Below are positions 32,977 to 42,305 of a stretch of 44,616 bases of DNA, in pieces. Made by a program: the position numbers and the translations under genes. The notes below the pieces were generated by a model. It was not told the origin of the DNA, made no database searches, and was given only the letters and a program-made list of their open reading frames with translations. Source of the stretch: an uncultured Erysipelotrichaceae bacterium (GTDB taxonomy: Bacteria; Bacillota_I; Bacilli_A; Erysipelotrichales; Coprobacillaceae). Position 1 is the stretch's first letter. Every line of letters begins with the position of its first letter. Location: NCBI GenBank assembly GCA_947074115.1, contig CAMTOK010000005.1, positions 1-44,616 of the forward strand, in the 5' to 3' direction.

Positions 32977-33789
32977 TTAGTACCTCCTCTTTTGACAATG
33001 TGGACAGAAATAAGTCCCTCTTTGGTTTAACATAATTTTTCTCACTTCATGATGACATACAGGGCATTCTTTTTTTGTATGCACACTTAATTGAACTTGA
33101 AACAACCCATGTATTCCATTTGAATCAAAAGAATGGATTGTTGTTCCTCCTTGAGCAATTGCTTTTTGCATTACATCAATAGAAATTAATCTGAGTTCAT
33201 CTACTCTTTTCTTAGAAAGTCGGTTGGCTTTTGTACGAGGATCTATTTTTAATTCAAAACAGATTTCATTTGCGTAAATGTTACCTATACCACTCATGAC
33301 ACTTTGATCGAGAAGTATCATCTTAACTGGTAATGTACTCTTCTTAAAAGCAGTGTATAATTCCTCACTCGTGATATGGAAAGGCTCCTTTCCAAGTTTA
33401 TTTAATGGCGCCTGTTCCAAATAATGATCACGATTCACAATCTTCATCCTGCCAAATTTTCTCGTATCAATATAACAGAGTTTTTTCCCACTTTCTAAAT
33501 AAAAGACAACATGTGTATGTTTTGGAATGGCTTCATACGAATCAAGAATATGATATTTTCCTTCCATTCTTAAATGAGATACAAATGAATCAGATTCAAG
33601 AATAAATATCAAATACTTACCCAATCGATCAATTTCCATGATTCTTTGGTTCGTTACTATAGTTTTAAATTCCTCAACATCTCCATCAATAATTCTATCA
33701 TAATACACATCAATATTTATTATTTTTTCCAATAATAGAAATTGTCTTAATGTTTGTCTAACAGTTTCTACTTCTGGTAGTTCTGGCAT
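32977..33789 (-). CDS. mutM: Formamidopyrimidine-DNA glycosylase (Fpg/MutM)
   Basis: A 270-residue glycosylase/AP lyase of usual length. It starts MPELPEVETVRQTL, with the catalytic Pro2 and Glu3, and ends with a zinc finger (Cys242, Cys245, Cys262, Cys265). It removes 8-oxoguanine from DNA. It follows polA by 8 bp in the conserved polA-mutM order. Confidence 0.97.
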   Translation of the reverse strand: MPELPEVETVRQTLRQFLLLEKIINIDVYYDRIIDGDVEEFKTIVTNQRIMEIDRLGKYLIFILESDSFVSHLRMEGKYHILDSYEAIPKHTHVVFYLESGKKLCYIDTRKFGRMKIVNRDHYLEQAPLNKLGKEPFHITSEELYTAFKKSTLPVKMILLDQSVMSGIGNIYANEICFELKIDPRTKANRLSKKRVDELRLISIDVMQKAIAQGGTTIHSFDSNGIHGLFQVQLSVHTKKECPVCHHEVRKIMLNQRGTYFCPHCQKRRY

Positions 33790-33797
33790 ATTATCAC

Positions 33798-36407
33798 CTA
33801 CTTTAGTTCATACCAATTCTTTGCATAACCACCATCAACATCTAATGGGACATCCATTTCAAAAGCATGTTCCATACCTTCTTTAATTAATGACATCATT
33901 TGTTCGATTTCATCTTCATAAACATCAAAGATCAGTTCATCGTGAACTTGTAAAATCATCTTTGATTTCATATTGTTTTCTTTCATTAAGTTATACACCT
34001 TGATCATTGCAAGCTTTAAGATATCTGCACCGCTTCCTTGAATAGGTGTATTCATCGCAAAACGCTTAGCTTGTTCTCTTACCATAAAGTTTTTATCATT
34101 GATCGTTGGTATATAACGTTTTCTATTTAAAACCGTTGAGACATATCCTTTCTCAATACATGTTTGAATGACACCATCCATATATGTTTTGATTTCAGGA
34201 TATTCTTCAAAGTATCTTTGAATAAAATGTTTAGCTTCTGGAACAGAAACATCAATTTGTTGAGACAATTTAAATTCACCCATACCATAAACAATACCAA
34301 AGTTAACTGCTTTTGCTTGTCTTCTCATATTTGATGTTACCTCTTCTAAAGGAACATTAAATATTAAAGACGCTGTATATGTATGAATATCATGATCATC
34401 TTTAATAGCTTCAATTAAATTTTTAGCTTGTGCCATATGAGCTAATATTCTTAATTCTATTTGAGAATAATCAAAAGATATTAAAACATCAAAACTTGGT
34501 ACAAATGCTTTTCTAATGAGTTTTCCTTCTTCATGACGGATAGGAATGTTTTGTAGGTTAGGATCAATTGATGATAAACGTCCTGTCTGTGTTAACGCTT
34601 GATTAAAGATTGTATGAATCTTTCCATCCGCAAAGACTTGATCTTGTAAACCTTTAACATAGGTAGACATCAATTTAGATAACATTCTGTATTCTTTAAC
34701 CAATGTAATAATTGGATGAACACCTTCTAATTTATCTAATATATCTTGTGAAGTCGAATAACCGCTCTTTGTTTTTTTACCATTAGGTAATTCTAACTTA
34801 ACAAATAAGATATCACCCAATTGTTTAGGTGAAGCAATATTAAAAGTTTCACCAGCTAATTCATAAATTTCCGATTCTAATTGATTTAAACGCTCTCCAA
34901 ATGTCCCTTCTAGCTCTTTTAAGACCTGAACATCAACTTTAGCACCTTGATATTCCATATCAGCCAATATAAACGTCACGGGCAATTCTACGTCTTTATA
35001 TAAATCATATTGTTCTTCTTCTTTAAGTTTATTGATCACTGTATCTTGTAAGTCATAAACAGCCTTCGCTTTTGAGATTGTATGTTTTGCGACTATATCA
35101 ACATCTGGAACATGTTTCTTTGTTAGTTTTCCATAAACCTCTTCATCATATTTTAATGATGTATAATCATAATAATCACATACTGACTTCATTTCTTCTT
35201 TTAAACTTGGATTTAAGATATAAGATGCAAGTTGTAAATCAAAATCAAAACCATTAATTTCTATTGAATTTGTTTTTGCACATAACAATTGTGCTTTGAT
35301 ATTATATGTACTTTTCTTTAGATTTTCATTTTTGAGATATTCTAAGAATTGTTGATCTTGTATTGCATCTTCAAAACTTATATAGAATGATTGTTCATCA
35401 TTATAAAGTGCGTAACCAATAATAAATGTCTTATGATAGTTATTATCATAGAGTGCACCTACTAAAGCACTGTTTTTTGAGATTTGAGGCATTGTTTTAA
35501 CAATTTGGTATTGAAGTTCAACTTCTTCTTTTTGTGTTGTGATACTCATTCTCTTGAGTAATGAGTTCATATCATATTTTCTATAGAAATCACCTAACAA
35601 TTGTTCATCATAGCCATTGTATTCAAATCCTTCGATAGTCATATCAATAGGGACATCTGTTAAGATGGTCGCTATCATCTTAGAATGAAGTCCATCTTCA
35701 ATATGTTCTCTGATCTTTTCTCCTAATTTCCCTTTGATTTCATCAGCATGTTCTTTAAGATTTTCTATTGTTCCATATTGATGCAATAATTTTAAAGCTG
35801 TCTTTTCACCAACACCTTTAATACCAGGAATGTTATCTGCACTATCTCCCATTAATCCTAAAAAGTCTCTAATTTGATCCGGTGTTAAATCATAGAGTTC
35901 TTTTAAATAGGCAGGTGTGTAGACATCAAGTTGTGTCACTCCTTTAACTGTTCTATAAACTGTTGTAAGATCACTGACAAGTTGGAAAGCATCTTTATCA
36001 CCTGTAAAGATAGACACTTTTAAATCATGTTCTTCTCCAAATCTTGCAAAGGTTCCTATTAAGTCGTCACCTTCATATCCTTCTAATTCATAATAAGGAA
36101 TTTTATAAGCATCTAAAAACTCTCTTACCATTTGAAATTGACATTTCAGTTCATCAGGAGCAGATTTACGTGTTGCTTTATAAGTTTCCATTAAATCATT
36201 TCTAAATGTTTTTTTACCGTAGTCAAATGCGACAACGACATATTTAGCATTTCTTTCTAAGATCTTTTGTAACATATTCGCAAAACCAAATACTGCATTT
36301 GTTGGGATCCCATCTCTATTGACCATAAAGTTCCCCATTGCGGCTGTCGCATAATACGCTTTAAATAACAATGAGTTACCATCTATTAATATTAATTCAT
36401 CTTTCAT
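33798..36407 (-). CDS. polA: DNA polymerase I (3'-5' exonuclease domain degenerate)
   Basis: An 869-residue protein: 5' nuclease domain (about 1-290), a central domain in the exonuclease position (about 300-470), and the polymerase domain with motif A SFDYSQIELRILAH and motif C LQVHDELIF. The central domain begins SALVGALYDN where an active proofreading domain would have FDTET-like acidic residues, so proofreading is probably lost, as in Bacillus Pol I. It fills gaps and removes primers. The start overlaps the dnaE stop (TAATG). Confidence 0.95.
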   Translation of the reverse strand: MKDELILIDGNSLLFKAYYATAAMGNFMVNRDGIPTNAVFGFANMLQKILERNAKYVVVAFDYGKKTFRNDLMETYKATRKSAPDELKCQFQMVREFLDAYKIPYYELEGYEGDDLIGTFARFGEEHDLKVSIFTGDKDAFQLVSDLTTVYRTVKGVTQLDVYTPAYLKELYDLTPDQIRDFLGLMGDSADNIPGIKGVGEKTALKLLHQYGTIENLKEHADEIKGKLGEKIREHIEDGLHSKMIATILTDVPIDMTIEGFEYNGYDEQLLGDFYRKYDMNSLLKRMSITTQKEEVELQYQIVKTMPQISKNSALVGALYDNNYHKTFIIGYALYNDEQSFYISFEDAIQDQQFLEYLKNENLKKSTYNIKAQLLCAKTNSIEINGFDFDLQLASYILNPSLKEEMKSVCDYYDYTSLKYDEEVYGKLTKKHVPDVDIVAKHTISKAKAVYDLQDTVINKLKEEEQYDLYKDVELPVTFILADMEYQGAKVDVQVLKELEGTFGERLNQLESEIYELAGETFNIASPKQLGDILFVKLELPNGKKTKSGYSTSQDILDKLEGVHPIITLVKEYRMLSKLMSTYVKGLQDQVFADGKIHTIFNQALTQTGRLSSIDPNLQNIPIRHEEGKLIRKAFVPSFDVLISFDYSQIELRILAHMAQAKNLIEAIKDDHDIHTYTASLIFNVPLEEVTSNMRRQAKAVNFGIVYGMGEFKLSQQIDVSVPEAKHFIQRYFEEYPEIKTYMDGVIQTCIEKGYVSTVLNRKRYIPTINDKNFMVREQAKRFAMNTPIQGSGADILKLAMIKVYNLMKENNMKSKMILQVHDELIFDVYEDEIEQMMSLIKEGMEHAFEMDVPLDVDGGYAKNWYELK

Positions 36408-39400
36408 TATTGAACTCCTTTAACTTGATTCACAATGAGTGACACTTTATCTTTTCTATCAATTCTTCCTGATACATTGATAACGTGTCCTCTTTTGATT
36501 AATCCTCCATATTGTTTAAAGACACTTGAGAATACAACGCCTTCAATACTTCCAGATTCATCTATTCCTTCTATAAAACACATTTCATTACCATTTTTAT
36601 CACTAATTATTTTTACCCGACTTAATTGCATTAAAACATGAACCTGTTCATGTTGTCCTTTTGTTGCTTCATTTAAACTTAAGACAGGAGATGGTAAAGA
36701 TTCTTTTATTAATTCAAGAGGATGTTTAGATAAATAAATACCAAGAACATCTTTTTCTCTTTCTAACTTCTTTTCTTCATGATCTGCATAGTGAACAAGA
36801 ATCGGTTTTTCTTCTATTCCTAATGTTTCATTTAACATACCATAATCAATAATAACATCACTATTTTGATGAATGGTTTCTCTTGAATAACCAAATTCAT
36901 CAAACGCTCCAGCATTGATCAATGATTCAATCACACGTTTTGATAGTTTCGTACTCATTCTTTTCATAAAATCAAAAATATCTATAAACAAACCATTTTC
37001 TCTTTCTTTAACAATCGCTTGATATCCCGCTACCCCTACATTTTTAATGGCTAATAAAGAATAACGTATATGATTGTTCTCTACGACAAAGCGTGAATAC
37101 GAATGATTAATTGATGGAGGTAAAATTGTCACCCCATATGATTTGCATTCCTGTAAACAATGATACTTTGTATTTTCACTCGACATATCGTTAGATAAAA
37201 TCGCCGCAAAGAAATAAAGAGGATAATTACTTTTCAGATACGCAAGTTGATAAGCAATATAAGCATAAGCAACACTATGAGATTTGTTAAAACCATAGTT
37301 CGCAAATTTCTCTATCAATTCAAATATTTCTATCCCTTTATTTTCACTATAACCATTTTTTATACACCCTTTAATAAAATCATCTTTTAATGAGTGCATT
37401 AGTGTTCCTTCTTTTTTAGACATCGCTTTTCTTAATATATCGGCTTTTCCTAAAGAGAAACCAGCAATGTTTTGAGCTACCAACATAATTTGTTCTTGAT
37501 AGATCATAATCCCATATGTTGATTCTAAAATCTTTTCTAATTCTACTAATGGATAATCTATTTTCCCTTTGGAAGCACGTCTTTCTAAGTAAAGAGGTAT
37601 ATTTTCCATTGGGCCAGGTCGATATAAAGCTATAGCCGCAACAATATCATTAAATTGATTTGGCTTCATCTTCATTAAAAGATTTCTCATCCCTTGAGAT
37701 TCTAATTGGAAGATACCAAATGTTTCACCTCTTGATATAAGTTCATATGCTTTTTGATTATCTAAGGGAATTTCGTTTAATTTAATAACTTGCCCTGTTT
37801 CTCTTTCAATATCCTTAACCATATAGTCTAACATCGTTAAGTTCTTTAACCCTAGAAAGTCCATTTTTAATAAACCAATCTTTTCTACATAGTCTTTTGA
37901 ATACTGAGACATGAATGAAGAAGATGGACCGTTCACAACAGGAATAACATCACTTAATTTTTCCTTTGAAAGAATAACCCCAGCAGCATGCGTTGATATA
38001 TTTCTCGGTAAATGTTCAATGAGACTTAACGCTGGTATGATTCTTTGTAATCCCATATCTGAATGTATAAAGTTTTGGAACTGTGCAGACGATGAATACA
38101 TCTCTGTAATCGTTTTTTTGTTTTTGGGTGAAGTAGGAACCATCTTTGCAAGAATTTCTAATCTCGCTAAAGGTAACCCAATGACTTTCCCCATATCCTT
38201 AATAGCGACACGTGGTCCATATGTACTAAATGTGACAATTTGAGCGACATGTTCATGACCATACTTGTCAATAACATATTGAACAACCTCATCTCGTCTA
38301 TCATCTTGAAAGTCTATATCGATATCTGGCATCGAAATACGCTCAGGATTTAAGAAGCGTTCGAACAGTAAATCATACTCAATAGGATCAACATTTGTAA
38401 TCCCGAGGACATAAGCGACCAAACTTCCTGCTGCACTTCCTCTACCTGGACCAACTTGTATTTTATTCACTTTAGCATAACGAACATAATCGTAAACAAT
38501 AAGAAAATAATCATCAAATTTCATTTGATGGATAATATCAAGTTCATATTTTAATCTTTCTATGTATACACGTTCTATTTGTTGTCCTTTAAACCTTTTC
38601 TTTAAACCAGTCACGCATAAAGAACTTAAGTATTGTGGTGATTGCACACCTTGAGGTGTTTGATAGACTGGTAGATCTTGATCATTCATCGGTATCGTTG
38701 CTTGACACTCTTCTATAATAAGAGCTGTTTGATTTATAATATCAGCAGAAAATAATTTTTTCATTTCATCTTCTGTTTTTAAGTATTTTTGTGTTGTCAC
38801 TAATTTTTCATTAAGATTTATTGTTAACCCTTTAGCAGATGCCTCTAATAATTCTAAAGCAATTGCTTGATCTTCTTTTAAATAACAAACATCGTTTGAA
38901 CAAACAATCTTAATATTTTCCTGTTTTCCTAATTCAATCATTGTTTTTTGAACATAATTTTGATGTTCAATTCCATGATTATGTACCATAAACATATAAG
39001 AATCACCAAATATAGATTTAAATTCTTTTACATGTCTTATATATTCTTGTCTTAATTCTTTAGAGATTTCTCTTTCTATAATGCCTTCAGGATGTCCTGA
39101 AAATATATAGAGAGACTCTTTGTAATCTATAATTGTTTCAAAAGGAATTCTTTTTTCCTTTGAACACTGTATCAGTGAAGAAATCTTCACCAAAGCAAAA
39201 TAACCCACTGTATTTCTTGCGATCAATATAAAAGGAGACATTTCTCCTTCAAAGATCAAGTGAGCTTCTAAACCAAAAATAGGTTTAATATTATTTTTAA
39301 GACACAATTCACTAAATTCTAAAGCACCAAACATGTTGTTATCAACCAATGTTAATGCTTGAATATTCTTTTTCTTAGCATCAACAACCAAATCTTTTAA

Positions 39401-39457
39401 TAAGATTGTGCTTTGTTGAAAACTATAGGCACTCTTCACTTGTAGATGTCCAAACAT
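36407..39457 (-). CDS. dnaE: DNA polymerase III alpha subunit, DnaE type
   Basis: A 1016-residue C-family polymerase. The catalytic Asps lie in MPDIDIDF (376-383), with GPGRGSAAGSLVAY (337-350) just before. The N-terminal PHP region has HLQVKS (4-9) in place of the HxHxxS metal motif, so its nuclease is likely inactive, as in other Firmicutes DnaE proteins. An OB-fold lies near the C-terminus. It is shorter than Bacillus DnaE (about 1115). The start follows GGGAG. It heads the replication/repair operon, and its 3' end overlaps polA by one base. In Firmicutes DnaE usually extends primers and PolC does the bulk synthesis; PolC is not in the window. Confidence 0.95.
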   Translation of the reverse strand: MFGHLQVKSAYSFQQSTILLKDLVVDAKKKNIQALTLVDNNMFGALEFSELCLKNNIKPIFGLEAHLIFEGEMSPFILIARNTVGYFALVKISSLIQCSKEKRIPFETIIDYKESLYIFSGHPEGIIEREISKELRQEYIRHVKEFKSIFGDSYMFMVHNHGIEHQNYVQKTMIELGKQENIKIVCSNDVCYLKEDQAIALELLEASAKGLTINLNEKLVTTQKYLKTEDEMKKLFSADIINQTALIIEECQATIPMNDQDLPVYQTPQGVQSPQYLSSLCVTGLKKRFKGQQIERVYIERLKYELDIIHQMKFDDYFLIVYDYVRYAKVNKIQVGPGRGSAAGSLVAYVLGITNVDPIEYDLLFERFLNPERISMPDIDIDFQDDRRDEVVQYVIDKYGHEHVAQIVTFSTYGPRVAIKDMGKVIGLPLARLEILAKMVPTSPKNKKTITEMYSSSAQFQNFIHSDMGLQRIIPALSLIEHLPRNISTHAAGVILSKEKLSDVIPVVNGPSSSFMSQYSKDYVEKIGLLKMDFLGLKNLTMLDYMVKDIERETGQVIKLNEIPLDNQKAYELISRGETFGIFQLESQGMRNLLMKMKPNQFNDIVAAIALYRPGPMENIPLYLERRASKGKIDYPLVELEKILESTYGIMIYQEQIMLVAQNIAGFSLGKADILRKAMSKKEGTLMHSLKDDFIKGCIKNGYSENKGIEIFELIEKFANYGFNKSHSVAYAYIAYQLAYLKSNYPLYFFAAILSNDMSSENTKYHCLQECKSYGVTILPPSINHSYSRFVVENNHIRYSLLAIKNVGVAGYQAIVKERENGLFIDIFDFMKRMSTKLSKRVIESLINAGAFDEFGYSRETIHQNSDVIIDYGMLNETLGIEEKPILVHYADHEEKKLEREKDVLGIYLSKHPLELIKESLPSPVLSLNEATKGQHEQVHVLMQLSRVKIISDKNGNEMCFIEGIDESGSIEGVVFSSVFKQYGGLIKRGHVINVSGRIDRKDKVSLIVNQVKGVQ

Positions 39458-39470
39458 GCTCTCACTCCCT

Positions 39471-39486
39471 TTGACCTATTATAACA
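39471..39486 (-). promoter_or_regulatory. Extended -10 promoter of dnaE operon
   Basis: On the minus strand TTGTTATAAT, with TATAAT at 39478-39483 and TG one base upstream. The -35 is weak. Short leader before the ATG at 39457. Confidence 0.55.
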
Positions 39487-39519
39487 AAATTTGATATGAG
39501 AAGAAACGAAAACAATTGA

Positions 39520-39550
39520 ATAAAAAGAAAAGCACATCTAAGATGTGCCC
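39520..39550 (-). terminator. Terminator of the small membrane protein gene at 39553
   Basis: GCACATC (39532-39538) pairs with GATGTGC (39542-39548), followed on the minus strand by TTTTCTTTTT. It separates this gene from dnaE. Confidence 0.75.
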
Positions 39551-39552
39551 AC

Positions 39553-39861
39553 TCACAGTATGCAATGCATTGAGAATAATATAAGCATAAGTGCTATATA
39601 CAAACATAGCACAACGTAAAGGATCAGAAGTATATAAATACTTCCAATAGCAAGCAACCATAATCTAAACAAATACAGTCCAATGATATAATAATGATAT
39701 TGAAGTTGAATAACTTTAAAGTATCTTTGATTCAAAATAATTATTATACTTATTCCAACCGCAGCGAGGTGGAAAGGAATATACCATTTAAAACAGAACA
39801 CTTGCATTAGCATACATACTCCACATAAGAGTTGAAGTTTTTTCATTTTCAGTACCATCAT
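39553..39861 (-). CDS. Small hypothetical membrane protein
   Basis: A 102-residue, very hydrophobic protein with three or four predicted membrane helices, rich in Leu, Ile and Tyr, and a basic start (KMKK). The start at 39861 follows AGGTGA; MKK five codons on is a possible alternative. A terminator follows. It lies between dnaE and the TSCPD gene. No family is recognised. Support rests on its RBS and terminator; it could be under weak selection. Confidence 0.6.
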   Translation of the reverse strand: MMVLKMKKLQLLCGVCMLMQVFCFKWYIPFHLAAVGISIIIILNQRYFKVIQLQYHYYIIGLYLFRLWLLAIGSIYILLILYVVLCLYIALMLILFSMHCIL

Positions 39862-39904
39862 CTAATCACCTAATCTAAGATATGTTGAAAAACCTCATTT
39901 CTTT

Positions 39905-39942
39905 CCTAAAAAACAAAAAGAATGTGATTTTTATTCACATTC
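39905..39942 (-). terminator. Terminator of the TSCPD protein gene
   Basis: GAATGTGA (39920-39927) pairs with TCACATTC (39935-39942), with a T-rich run next on the minus strand. The stop codon is in the loop. Confidence 0.85.
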
Positions 39943-40170
39943 CTTTAAAGCTTTCGCTAATTGATCTGGGCATGACGTTTGTCTTGCTCCACAACGAATA
40001 CCTTCTAAACGAGCAATCGCCTCATCTTTATCCATTCCTTCTATAAGTCTTGCGACACCTTGTGTATTTCCAGCACAACCACCGACAAACTTAACCGATT
40101 GAACTTTACCCTGTTCAACTTCGAAATCAATGCGTGAAGAACACACGCCTTTTGTTTTAAATGTATTCAT
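39931..40170 (-). CDS. TSCPD-domain protein (TIGR03905-like)
   Basis: A 79-residue protein with four conserved-looking cysteines (10, 32, 60, 67) and the named motif TSCPD near the C-terminus (66-70). The family is uncharacterised; some members resemble the C-terminal zinc part of ribonucleotide reductases. The start at ATG 40170 follows GGAGG; a GTG at 40185 in frame would overlap the apbE stop and the RBS. It is directly downstream of apbE, likely on the same transcript. Confidence 0.85.
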   Translation of the reverse strand: MNTFKTKGVCSSRIDFEVEQGKVQSVKFVGGCAGNTQGVARLIEGMDKDEAIARLEGIRCGARQTSCPDQLAKALKECE

Positions 40171-40184
40171 ATATTTTTCCTCCA

Positions 40185-41309
40185 CTAATTCAAACGATCT
40201 TTCTCCACAACATACATTGTTTCACCATCTTTTAATCCGCTTGAATGTTTTACTTTCCCATCTTCTAATAACCAAATTGCTTCAACATCATCTAATGATT
40301 CAATTAATTCTAATCCATCTTCATATGGCATTAAAAATACTGCTGAACTTAAGAAGTCTGCCATACCACTGTCAGGTGTAATAATACTGACACTTCTAAA
40401 GTAGACTGCAGGGAATAAAGAATCAGGATCAATTAAATGATGATATTTAACACCTTGTAAATCTTCATAAAATCTTTGATAGTCTCCACTTGTCACAATA
40501 GATTCACCTGAAACAACTAAAATTGCTTCATTATTACCATTGGTACTTGCATAGTTTCCATCCTTAGGTGATTCAATACCAACACAGAATTTATCTTTGC
40601 ATTCATCTAATACGAAGTTTCCTTCCTTAACGAACTTTCTTTCTCCGTGACTAGCGACATTTCCACCACCACTTAATAAGAAGTTGTCCACACCCATATC
40701 AATTAACCCTTGTTTAATTAATTCAATAGCATAACCTTTTGCGGTTGCACCTAAATCTAAAGAGACACCTGCATCATTAATATAAACTGTTTTTGCATCT
40801 TCATCAATAATGATGCTCTCTATACTTGTATGAAGTGCAGCTTTTTCTAATGCATCCATAGTTGGAACTTCACCAACACCATCATTGCTTTCTGCTTCTT
40901 CTCTATAATCATGCCAGATTTTAATAACACTTCCAAAAGCGATATTGACTTTGCTTGAAATTGTTTTGTAATTTTCAATTGAGAATTGAATAACATCAAT
41001 TAACTCAGACTCAACAACTACAGGTTCTATTCCAGCCATTTTATTAATTGTATTCACATTATTAAAATCATCATACGCAGTGTATTTATCAAACAATTGA
41101 TCATAGTATTCTAATTGTTTATATATGTATTCATATTGTTTATTAAAATCATCTTCTGATTTTGCATATGTCATATAAGTTGTAATTGTATCAAAGGGTC
41201 CAAAGATATTTTTAGAAAACAACTCATATTCATTTTGTTCACCTTTTGATGAACACCCTACTAATAAAAATAGGGAAAGAACTAATGTTATATTTATTAT
41301 TTTTTTCAT
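40185..41309 (-). CDS. apbE: FAD:protein FMN transferase ApbE, lipoprotein
   Basis: A 374-residue lipoprotein: signal peptide with lipobox LLVGC and lipidated Cys19, then the ApbE domain. Typical blocks are FGPFDTITTYMTY, LDLGATAKGYAIELI and LSGGGNVASHG, where FAD and Mg2+ bind. It would attach FMN from FAD to Ser/Thr of extracytoplasmic proteins. The start at 41309 is chosen because AAGGTGAT lies just upstream; a longer frame to 41327 starts at the -10 box. The next gene upstream encodes a repeat lipoprotein that is a candidate substrate. Confidence 0.93.
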   Translation of the reverse strand: MKKIINITLVLSLFLLVGCSSKGEQNEYELFSKNIFGPFDTITTYMTYAKSEDDFNKQYEYIYKQLEYYDQLFDKYTAYDDFNNVNTINKMAGIEPVVVESELIDVIQFSIENYKTISSKVNIAFGSVIKIWHDYREEAESNDGVGEVPTMDALEKAALHTSIESIIIDEDAKTVYINDAGVSLDLGATAKGYAIELIKQGLIDMGVDNFLLSGGGNVASHGERKFVKEGNFVLDECKDKFCVGIESPKDGNYASTNGNNEAILVVSGESIVTSGDYQRFYEDLQGVKYHHLIDPDSLFPAVYFRSVSIITPDSGMADFLSSAVFLMPYEDGLELIESLDDVEAIWLLEDGKVKHSSGLKDGETMYVVEKDRLN

Positions 41310-41342
41310 TTTTATCACCTTAAACATTATAACAATAACAAT

Positions 41343-41370
41343 AAAAAAAAACCATGAATTTCTTCATGGT
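41343..41370 (-). terminator. Terminator of the repeat lipoprotein gene
   Basis: ACCATGAA (41351-41358) pairs with TTCATGGT (41363-41370) with a T8 run on the minus strand. It lies 30-60 bp before apbE, so apbE needs read-through or the weak TATAAT-like box at about 41324-41330. Confidence 0.88.
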
Positions 41371-41377
41371 CTTACTA

Positions 41378-42166
41378 TTATTTTAAAGCGTTTGCAACTG
41401 CAGTTTGGTAATCACCAATTTTGATTGTAACTGTAGAAGTTAAATCTTCGCTAGTTGGTACTTTAGTATCACTTACTTCGATTCCTGCAACATCAGCAGC
41501 TGTTTTACCAACCATGTATTCAGTTAATGAAGTGATTTGTTCATTCCATTCTTTACCGATTGGAGAAGCTCCAGCCATTCCGTAATCTGCACCTTTTTCT
41601 AATTTAGTTCTCATATCATCAGAAGCGATTGCGATTTGAGCAACATCGATAATTGATTTTACGATTTTTCCATCAGCATCAGTAGCAACTACAGCGATTG
41701 TAGTGTTAGCTTGACCTTTTTCAGCATTGTTAGCCATTACGTGACCAACTGATACTTTTTCAGCGCTTACTTCAACAGCGTTTTCAATTGCTTTAGCAAC
41801 TGCTGCTTGGTAATCACCAATTTTGATTGTTACTGTAGAAGTTAAATCTTCTCCAGTAGGAACGTTTGATTCATCAACAGTAATTCCAGCAACTTCTTCA
41901 GCTGTTTTACCAACCATGTATTCTTCTAAAGCAGCGATTTGTTCATTCCACTCTTTACCAATACCTGAAGTTCCTTTCATTCCGTAAGCATCACCTAAAT
42001 CTTTTTTAGATTCAGTTTTAGCTTTTTCCTCATCCGCTGGATTTGTTTGAGCAACATCGATGCTTACATATGCGATTTTACCATCTGCATCTAAAGCAAC
42101 TGCTGCGAAAGTTGTGTTAACTTGTACTTCGTTTTTAACTGAAGAAACAACACCTAAACCTACTTT
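41378..42166. repeat. Internal tandem duplication within the lipoprotein gene
   Basis: Two copies, about 41381-41758 and 41774-42166. The DNA is nearly identical in blocks, for example the stretch beginning ggtaatcaccaattttgatt at about 41407 and again at about 41811, and the AACCATGTATTC block at about 41511 and 41914. Confidence 0.9.
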
Positions 42167-42268
42167 TGCATATTTTGCAGCTGTATCTGGAGTTTCAGTT
42201 TTTCCACAACCAACTAAAGCTGTAGCAACTAAAGCAGAAGCCGCAAGAACTTTTAACATTTTGTTCAT
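41378..42268 (-). CDS. Tandem-repeat lipoprotein, candidate flavinylated (FMN_bind-like) protein
   Basis: A 296-residue lipoprotein with lipobox ALVGC (Cys21). The mature part is two tandem repeats of about 125 residues (about 35-165 and 171-296). Each has a DADGKI strand, a GKEWNEQI..L.EYMVGKTA block and a closing DLTSTVTIKIGDYQ.AVA block. The last resembles in position the SGAT flavinylation motif of FMN_bind proteins, with Thr/Ser in STVT; it is not a canonical match. The start follows AAGGAGAT; the frame extends 54 codons further but across the promoter. It is next to apbE, which fits a flavin-carrying electron-transfer lipoprotein as in Listeria PplA. That role is inference. Confidence 0.75.
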   Translation of the reverse strand: MNKMLKVLAASALVATALVGCGKTETPDTAAKYAKVGLGVVSSVKNEVQVNTTFAAVALDADGKIAYVSIDVAQTNPADEEKAKTESKKDLGDAYGMKGTSGIGKEWNEQIAALEEYMVGKTAEEVAGITVDESNVPTGEDLTSTVTIKIGDYQAAVAKAIENAVEVSAEKVSVGHVMANNAEKGQANTTIAVVATDADGKIVKSIIDVAQIAIASDDMRTKLEKGADYGMAGASPIGKEWNEQITSLTEYMVGKTAADVAGIEVSDTKVPTSEDLTSTVTIKIGDYQTAVANALK

Positions 42269-42305
42269 AATAAATCTCCTTCCCATATTCTTATAGAACA
42301 ATATC

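Noticed and set aside
37911-38243. 110-codon plus-strand frame opposite dnaE
   Set aside because: Antisense to the conserved polymerase core; no RBS and no promoter.
39479-39661. 60-codon minus-strand frame at the end of the small membrane protein gene
   Set aside because: Out of frame with 39553-39861 and runs through its terminator.
41378-42166. CRISPR or phage-type repeat
   Set aside because: The repeat is two in-frame coding copies of about 125 codons, not short spaced repeats.
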